The notes under the pieces are model-generated. The model did not search any database, was not told where the DNA came from, and saw nothing but the letters and a program-made list of their open reading frames with translations. A DNA stretch of 10,809 nt from Deltaproteobacteria bacterium. GTDB lineage: Bacteria; UBA10199; SPLOWO2-01-44-7. Positions 5,895 to 10,809 of this stretch are shown one piece after another (within the stretch, counting starts at the first letter, position 1; every line of letters begins with the position of its first letter). The translations under genes were made by a program, and so were the position numbers. The DNA lies in the NCBI GenBank assembly GCA_016203765.1, contig JACQMB010000090.1:1-10809 (forward strand), in the 5' to 3' direction.

Positions 5895-5926
5895 GGACCA
5901 GGGACAAGGGACTAGGGACCAGAGAC
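5895..5926. repeat. GGACNNN heptad array at the end of the small membrane gene
   Basis: GGAC occurs at 5895, 5902, 5909 and 5916, with AGAC at 5923: exact 7-base period. The right end GGGACCAGAGAC is identical to that of the array at 7371-7402, so the family seems to have a defined edge. On the minus strand the array supplies the last codons and the TAG stop (5914-5912) of the membrane protein. Confidence 0.85.
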
Positions 5927-6139
5927 TTTATCCTTTGTTTTGGCATCCGCCAACGCTTGTCTAAAGGAACGTCTTTTCTTGAGCGCCGCTTCCCGTTCCG
6001 CAACGATTTCATTCCACACGGCGCCGCTCATCCCTTGGGAGGTTTTCCCCTTCAGATAGCGTTTTTCCCTGCGCCAAAGATAAAAAGCGATACCCAGCCC
6101 GGATAAAACAAGCAGGGAACTGACCAGTAAAAAATTCAT
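5912..6139 (-). CDS. Small single-pass membrane protein, unknown function
   Basis: This 75-residue protein is not a family I can name. Residues about 3-22 (FLLVSSLLVLSGLGIAFYLW) form one hydrophobic segment, followed directly by RREKRY. That basic flank predicts a short N-terminal anchor with the rest in the cytoplasm. The remainder is charged and probably helical (VAEREAALKKRRSFRQALAD). The ATG follows the amidase stop codon without a gap, and no ribosome site stands out, so translation is probably coupled to the amidase. Its last residues (KVSGP) and stop codon come from a heptad repeat, so the original C-terminus may have been altered. Small anchors next to cell-wall enzymes can be partners, but nothing here shows that. 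Confidence 0.65.
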   Translation of the reverse strand: MNFLLVSSLLVLSGLGIAFYLWRREKRYLKGKTSQGMSGAVWNEIVAEREAALKKRRSFRQALADAKTKDKVSGP

Positions 6140-7459
6140 CTACAACGACGAGGCCAGGGCATTGCGGGATTGAATATATTTGCCGATCCCCTGGGTCATC
6201 CCGTCCGCCAGGGACCACTGATATTCACTGTCCCGAAGCCTTTGTTCCTCCCGCGGGTTGGTGATGAAGGAGGTTTCCACCAGGATGCTGGGGCACTCGA
6301 CCCCATCCAAAACCTGAAAGATCGCCGTATCCACCTTGAGATCTTCAATGCCGGAATAATTTCGGCTCAGCCTTGAAACCAGGGTTTGTTGAACCCAATG
6401 GGCCAAGTCCCTCGACTCCAACGTATTGGCGTTTTGCAACATGGTGGTTAAGATCCGCTCCGAAAGCGAAAGGGTTCTCCCCGCCACTTTATTTTCTCGG
6501 TTCGCCAGCTTCCGCGCGGCCTCGGAAGTGGCATTGTTCAAATAAAATGTCTGGATACCCCTGACTTGTCGAGAGGCATGGGCATTGGCATGAATCGAAA
6601 TAAACAGATCGGCCTTTTGACGATTGGCCAAACCGGTGCGCTCCTCCAGGGAGACATGCCGGTTATTCGTGCGGGTCAATAAAACATTCAATCCCAGTTT
6701 CTTTTTGAGATGAAAGGCCAGTTTCCGTGCAATTTGAAGAGAGACTTCGGCCTCCTTCGTCCCGGCCATCCCCCGCGCCCCCGGATCGTTCCCTCCATGT
6801 CCCGGATCGATCACGACCGTGCGGACCATAAAATCTTTTTCCTTGGCCGCCGTGTTTTGGGCCGGGTCCGGAATCCTCCGGGGGGCCAACTCCGGCACGG
6901 CCGGCCCCGGCCGCTCTTGGGCGGCCGCCGGCTCTTCCCCGCCGATCTGTTTCAGCAACCCGAGTGCCGCCCCGGCCCGGTCCCCCTCGGGATAACGTTG
7001 CAACAGGGCCCCCAGCGCCCGTAAGGCGCGGGTCCTATCTCCCTGTTTTTCAAACCGAAGCACGGCGATGTGGTAGAGACAGTCATCGGCCATCGAGTCC
7101 TTAGGGTATTCTTTTAAAAAACGGTTGTAGAATTGCAGGGCCCGCTCCAGGTCTTCGGATTTGCCGTCCATCTCATATTTTTCATGCGACAGGCGCCCCA
7201 CACTATAGATCGCCTTTTGCGCCTGCGGGGTGTCCGGATATTTTGCGACCACCTGCTCGAATTTTTCGATACAGTGCCCCCACCCGCCGGCCGAGGATTT
7301 ATTCAAAGAATGGTAACACTTTTGCGCAAAGGCGTAGTCGTTGACGGCGTTTTCCCCGGCGGCCAAGGCCGGACCAGGGACCAGGGACCAGGGACCAGAG
7401 ACAAACAAAGAAAGAATCAAAAATGTTCCGAATCTCTTCTCCATGAGGTCGGGAAACAT
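6140..7459 (-). CDS. N-acetylmuramoyl-L-alanine amidase (Amidase_3) with TPR-like N-terminal region
   Basis: This periplasmic zinc enzyme cuts the amide bond between N-acetylmuramic acid and the stem peptide. The 439 residues comprise a signal peptide (FGTFLILSLF, cleavage likely near ALAA), a helical tetratricopeptide-like region (about 40-175, with YPDTPQAQKAIYSVGRL and RYPEGDRAGAALGLL spacing typical of YbgF/BamD-like repeats), a Pro/Ala-rich linker (175-205), and the Amidase_3 domain. Zinc and catalytic residues are visible: H221 (DPGHGGNDPGA), E236 (TKEAEV), H290 (SIHANA) and E395 (LVETSFITN). The extended insertion after SIHANA matches the autoinhibitory helix region of AmiB/AmiC-type enzymes, although other amidases have one too. 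A heptad array encodes part of the signal peptide. The start may be ATG 7459 or ATG 7444; the second gives a shorter, more typical n-region. The zinc-ribbon stop is 6 bases upstream, so the two are probably co-transcribed. Confidence 0.92.
   Translation of the reverse strand: MFPDLMEKRFGTFLILSLFVSGPWSLVPGPALAAGENAVNDYAFAQKCYHSLNKSSAGGWGHCIEKFEQVVAKYPDTPQAQKAIYSVGRLSHEKYEMDGKSEDLERALQFYNRFLKEYPKDSMADDCLYHIAVLRFEKQGDRTRALRALGALLQRYPEGDRAGAALGLLKQIGGEEPAAAQERPGPAVPELAPRRIPDPAQNTAAKEKDFMVRTVVIDPGHGGNDPGARGMAGTKEAEVSLQIARKLAFHLKKKLGLNVLLTRTNNRHVSLEERTGLANRQKADLFISIHANAHASRQVRGIQTFYLNNATSEAARKLANRENKVAGRTLSLSERILTTMLQNANTLESRDLAHWVQQTLVSRLSRNYSGIEDLKVDTAIFQVLDGVECPSILVETSFITNPREEQRLRDSEYQWSLADGMTQGIGKYIQSRNALASSL
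7371..7402. repeat. GGACCAG heptad array inside the amidase signal peptide
   Basis: GGACCAG is repeated four times from 7371, then AGAC at 7399, with no variation between units, the cleanest array in the window. On the minus strand it encodes VSGPWSLVPGP, between the hydrophobic core and the ALAA cleavage region. Because 7 is not a multiple of 3, the array runs through all three frames and repeats its protein only every 7 residues. Confidence 0.9.
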
Positions 7460-7465
7460 AACACA

Positions 7466-7750
7466 TTACTTCTTTTTAAACAAGTTGTTGAGTTGCGCTT
7501 TGAGTTTTTCCTTATCTTCCGTTTTCACCCGTATTTGGGGGGCAAAAACAAAGTAGTCGCAGAAGTTGGCCTGATCCTTCTCGGCTACAAAATCGGCCTG
7601 CGGCTCGCGGCATTCGTGGTGAGCTTTGGCGTCATAAAAACGGCACTGATAGCAACAGTGTATGTCTCTGCCGCAATGCGGACACTCCTCCCTTCGGCCC
7701 GGCTTTTCCGTTAATACCACTTCGCGCTGACAAAAGGCGCAGGGAGCCAT
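7466..7750 (-). CDS. Cysteine-rich zinc-ribbon protein, unknown function
   Basis: The 94-residue protein starts with a two-knuckle zinc ribbon: CAFC (C4, C7) and CPHC (C23, C26). More Cys/His follow: HCCYQCRFYD (C32, C33, C36), HHECREP (H44, H45, C47) and ANFCDYF (C64), enough for a second metal site. The RFYD...H..C.EP.AD.V..K..ANFCDYF pattern is one I know as a conserved uncharacterised family in deltaproteobacteria; no biochemical role is established. The C-terminus is lysine-rich (DKEKLKAQLNNLFKKK). ATG 7750 is chosen because the cysteine knuckle begins at once; only a weak AAAAAG lies upstream. The frame stays open far upstream, but that part overlaps dnaE in another frame and is a shadow. 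It lies 44 bases after dnaE and 6 before the amidase, on the same strand. Confidence 0.85.
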   Translation of the reverse strand: MAPCAFCQREVVLTEKPGRREECPHCGRDIHCCYQCRFYDAKAHHECREPQADFVAEKDQANFCDYFVFAPQIRVKTEDKEKLKAQLNNLFKKK

Positions 7751-7794
7751 CTTTTTAATTGATAACACAAAAAATCCGCCCGGCCACGAGCATT

Positions 7795-10700
7795 TTAACC
7801 CTGAAACCAGGTGACATTGTGGCCGAAGAGTTTTTGAACCTGCATGACCAAATGCGGGGTGGGATCGACCTTGAGATCGTCGGGAAGTTTCATGACCGTC
7901 TCGGCCTCGCCCGGCACCATCACATGCAAATAGGCCGTGCAATTCCCCTTGAACCGGCCCAACACCGATTTTAAAGCGGACAGCTGTTTGGGGCTGGCCT
8001 CGGCATGGGAGAGTTTGATGTGAATCGTTTTGGTCAACTGCTTGGGGGCCTCCTCCAGCGGCAAAATTTCCTTGGCGATGATTTTGTTCCGGTCCTCCCC
8101 TTCGTCGATCTGCCCGATCACCAGAACCGGTTTTTCGCTTTTTAACAGCGCGTACGATTGTTTGTAGCATTCCGGAAAGACCACCACGTCGACCGTTCCC
8201 TTCATATCCTCAAGGGCCACAAAGCCCATCCGCTCCCCCTTCTTGGTCGTGGTCTCGCGAATGGCGGCCGCCATGCCGCCGACGCGCACCTCCCGCTTAT
8301 CCGGCAGTTGATTCACCGTTTGGCAATCGGCGCTCGAATATTGCGCCAGAAGTTTTTCAAACTGGGCCAGGGGATGGCCGCTCAAATAAAACCCCAGCGC
8401 CTCTTTTTCGAACTGTAAGCGCTGACGCTCGGGCCAATCTTCTATTTGGGGGAGTTTTTCGCCGGCCCCATTCCCTTCTTGGGAAGGGGCCATCCGGTCC
8501 AACAAACTGAATTGCCCGCTCGAGCGCTCCCGCTGGCGCTTGTTTCCCGCCTGCATCGCCTGATCCAAAACGGCCATCAGTTGGGAACGCCTGGCCCCCG
8601 TGAAGTCGAAGGCCCCACACTTGACCAGGCTTTCCAAAACCCTCTTGTTCGCCTTGCGGGAATCAACCCGTTCGCAAAAATCGAACAACGAATAAAACGC
8701 CCCACCCCCCTTTCGGGAGGCGATGATCTGTTCGATCGCCGCCTCGCCGACATTTTTGACCCCGCCCAGGCCGAAGCGTATTTTTTTGTCCCCCACCACG
8801 GTGAAGGCGAAGTCCGATTCGTTCACGTCGGGGGGGAGGACCACGATTCCCAAATTCGGACATTCGGTCAGATAAACCAAAATCTTGTCGGTGTTGTGCC
8901 ATTCGCTGGTCAGGAGGCTGGCCATGTATTCTTCGGGAGAGTGCGTTTTAAGATAGGCTGTCTGGTAGGCGAGCAGGGCGTAGGCCGCCGAGTGGGATCG
9001 GTTGAAACCGTATTCGGCGAACTTGGCCATCAGGTCGAAAATCTTTTCGGCCTTGGCGGGGGGAATTTTGTTTTTTCGGGCCCCCTCCAAAAATCTTTCC
9101 TTTTGTTTGGCCATCTCCTCGGGGATTTTTTTGCCCATCGCCCGCCTCAAAAGATCGGCATCCCCCAAACTAAAACCCCCCAGCTTGGCGGCGATCTGCA
9201 TCACCTGCTCCTGATACAAAATCACCCCGTAGGTATCTTCCAGAATTTCCTTGAGCTGAGGGAGTTCGTAGCGGATGGCAATGCGCTCATGTTTCCGGTT
9301 GATAAAATCATCGACCATCCCGGAACCCAGCGGTCCGGGGCGAAACAGGGCCACGAGGGCGATTAAATCGGCAAAACGGTTCGGTTTCAGCCTGGCCACC
9401 AGATCGGTCATCCCGGAGGATTCCAGTTGAAAGACACCGGATGTCTTGCCTTTGGAGAGGGATTGGTAGGTCGCTTCATCATCCAAAGGGAGCAGCGCCA
9501 AGTTGGTTTTTTTCCCGCGGCGTTTTTCAACGAGTTGAATCGTATCATCAATCACGGTTAAAGTGCGCAGGCCCAAAAAGTCGAACTTGATCAGGCCGAT
9601 CTTCTCCACCGCCTTCATGTCGAACTGGGTCACGACCTCATCGTGCTGGCCTTTATAAAGGGGCAAAAAGTTGACCAGGGGCTGATCGGAGATCACGACC
9701 CCGGCCGCGTGGGTGGAGGCGTGGCGGGGAAAGCCCTCGATCATTTGGGCCACCTCCAGCAGTTTTTGAACCTGTTCGTCCTTTTTAGCCAGGTTGTTCA
9801 ACTGCGGTTCGATTGCCAGGGCCTGTTTTAACGTGATCCCCAGCGTGGTCGGAATCATCTTGGCGATCTTGTCGACGTCGCCGTAGGGCATCCCCATCAC
9901 CCGGCCCACGTCCCGGACCACCGCCCTGGCCTTCATCTTTCCAAACGTAATAATCTGCGAAACGCTCCCGTATTTTTTGCTGACATAATCGAGGACCTCC
10001 GGGCGCCGGCGCATGCAAAAGTCGATATCCATGTCGGGCTGGCTGACCCGTTCCGGATTTAAAAACCTTTCAAAAAGAAGTTTGTGTTCAATCGGGTCGA
10101 TGTCGGTGATGTCGAGGCAAAAGGCCACCAGGGAACCGGCGGCCGAGCCTCTGCCCGGGCCCACCGGAATCTTTTGGGATTTGGCGTGCCGGATGAAGTC
10201 GGCCACGATCAAAAAATACCCCGCAAAACCGGTGGAGCGGATCATCTCCAGTTCCGATTGCAAACGGTCCCGATAAACGTTTTCGTCGGCCCCCTTTTTC
10301 TCCTTGGCATGGCGGATCCGGATCTCTTCCATCCGTTTTTTCAGGCCGGACAGCGCTTCCTCCGTCAAATGGGTAAAAAGATCTTTTTTGTCCGGCGGCT
10401 GAAATTTGGGAAAGTGGTAGGTGCTAAAATCGAGCTCCAGGTTGCATTTTTCGGCAATGGCGACGGTGTTCGCCGCCGCCTCCGGGACCTCCTGGAATTT
10501 TTCCTTCATCTCCCCGGCCGATTTCAAATAAAACTGGTTGTTGGCCATCTTCAAACGGTTCCCGTCGGAAATATTTTTGCCGGTTTGAATGCACAGCAGG
10601 GCATCGTGGGCGACCGCCTGTTCCTGATGGAGATAATGAACATCGTTGGTGGCCGCCATCGGCAGGCCTTTCTCTTTGGCCAATTTCAGGATCCCCTCTT

Positions 10701-10809
10701 TGACCGGCCCCTGCTCGGCCAGGCCGTGATCGGATAATTCCAGGTAAAAATTCCCCTCTCCCAAAAGTTTGGCATAATACTCCGCGGCCTGGACGGCCGC
10801 TTCCCAACG
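7795..10809 (-). CDS. dnaE: DNA polymerase III alpha subunit DnaE (5' end off window)
   Basis: This is the replicative polymerase. The frame is open to the right edge, with 1004 residues visible of a usual 1150 or so, so roughly 150 N-terminal residues of the PHP domain are missing. The remaining PHP end shows ENFYLE-type GEGNFYLELSDHG and TNDVHYLHQEQAVAHDALLC. The polymerase core has GPGRGSAAGS (visible residues 217-225) and the catalytic PDMDIDF (258-264) with its two aspartates. It is followed by GVFQLES, YQEQVMQIAAKLGGFS, LLRRAMGKK and FNRSHSAAYALLAYQTAYLK. GQFSLLD near residue 800 resembles a sliding-clamp-binding motif. An OB-fold (VRVGGM...MGFVALEDMKGTVDVVVFPE) and a C-terminal tau-interaction-type region end the protein. 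It is DnaE1-like in length and order, not PolC. It is the most upstream gene visible in the right-hand unit. Confidence 0.97.
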   Translation of the reverse strand, partial: RWEAAVQAAEYYAKLLGEGNFYLELSDHGLAEQGPVKEGILKLAKEKGLPMAATNDVHYLHQEQAVAHDALLCIQTGKNISDGNRLKMANNQFYLKSAGEMKEKFQEVPEAAANTVAIAEKCNLELDFSTYHFPKFQPPDKKDLFTHLTEEALSGLKKRMEEIRIRHAKEKKGADENVYRDRLQSELEMIRSTGFAGYFLIVADFIRHAKSQKIPVGPGRGSAAGSLVAFCLDITDIDPIEHKLLFERFLNPERVSQPDMDIDFCMRRRPEVLDYVSKKYGSVSQIITFGKMKARAVVRDVGRVMGMPYGDVDKIAKMIPTTLGITLKQALAIEPQLNNLAKKDEQVQKLLEVAQMIEGFPRHASTHAAGVVISDQPLVNFLPLYKGQHDEVVTQFDMKAVEKIGLIKFDFLGLRTLTVIDDTIQLVEKRRGKKTNLALLPLDDEATYQSLSKGKTSGVFQLESSGMTDLVARLKPNRFADLIALVALFRPGPLGSGMVDDFINRKHERIAIRYELPQLKEILEDTYGVILYQEQVMQIAAKLGGFSLGDADLLRRAMGKKIPEEMAKQKERFLEGARKNKIPPAKAEKIFDLMAKFAEYGFNRSHSAAYALLAYQTAYLKTHSPEEYMASLLTSEWHNTDKILVYLTECPNLGIVVLPPDVNESDFAFTVVGDKKIRFGLGGVKNVGEAAIEQIIASRKGGGAFYSLFDFCERVDSRKANKRVLESLVKCGAFDFTGARRSQLMAVLDQAMQAGNKRQRERSSGQFSLLDRMAPSQEGNGAGEKLPQIEDWPERQRLQFEKEALGFYLSGHPLAQFEKLLAQYSSADCQTVNQLPDKREVRVGGMAAAIRETTTKKGERMGFVALEDMKGTVDVVVFPECYKQSYALLKSEKPVLVIGQIDEGEDRNKIIAKEILPLEEAPKQLTKTIHIKLSHAEASPKQLSALKSVLGRFKGNCTAYLHVMVPGEAETVMKLPDDLKVDPTPHLVMQVQKLFGHNVTWFQG

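Noticed and set aside
7751..8170. N-terminal extension of the zinc-ribbon reading frame
   Set aside because: This stretch overlaps the 3' part of dnaE in another frame and its residues look random; the zinc-ribbon family begins at the CxxC just after ATG 7750.
8446..9366. 306-codon plus-strand open frame opposite dnaE
   Set aside because: It lies wholly within the conserved dnaE coding sequence and arises from low stop frequency on the opposite strand. No family features.

Overview
The window reads as chromosomal housekeeping DNA from a Gram-negative bacterium, probably of the old deltaproteobacterial group (Desulfobacterota, Myxococcota or a relative). This placement is inferred from the miaB / bifunctional-nuclease / tilS gene order, a periplasmic cell-wall amidase with a TPR-like front end, and a cysteine-rich zinc-ribbon protein of a type I associate with those lineages. 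No marker gene settles the taxon. I see no rRNA, tRNA, CRISPR array, transposase or phage gene.

Layout by region. Positions 1-2910 hold three minus-strand genes in a tight unit transcribed right to left: miaB (tRNA methylthiotransferase), a bifunctional-nuclease (DUF151) protein, and tilS (tRNA-Ile lysidine synthetase, running off the left edge). Two of the three modify tRNA. Positions 2911-2990 are a short divergent spacer with a perfect palindrome, TGTCAATTGACA, that gives a TTGACA -35-like box on each strand. Positions 2991-4916 hold a plus-strand OPT-family transporter. Positions 4917-5453 are a gene-free, 537-base, highly folded element with terminal inverted repeats, flanked by CTAG on both sides. 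Positions 5454-10809 hold five minus-strand genes in transcription order: dnaE (its 5' end beyond the right edge), a zinc-ribbon protein, an N-acetylmuramoyl-L-alanine amidase, a small membrane protein, and a small Cys/His protein with its own structured leader.

The protein-coding content is ordinary. The unusual part is the repeat load. (1) The 537-base foldback element sits exactly where two convergent genes would have shared a CTAG, so both still end in TAG. (2) Four loci carry tandem heptads of the form GGACNNN, in strict 7-base register. They lie inside tilS, at the miaB start, at the end of the small membrane gene, and in the amidase signal peptide, and in every case they are translated or set a start or stop. 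(3) A pair of inverted REP-like palindromes with GGGG feet fills the junction between the nuclease gene and tilS and supplies the first codons of tilS. Together they show a genome where small non-coding repeats settle in gene edges and sometimes become protein.
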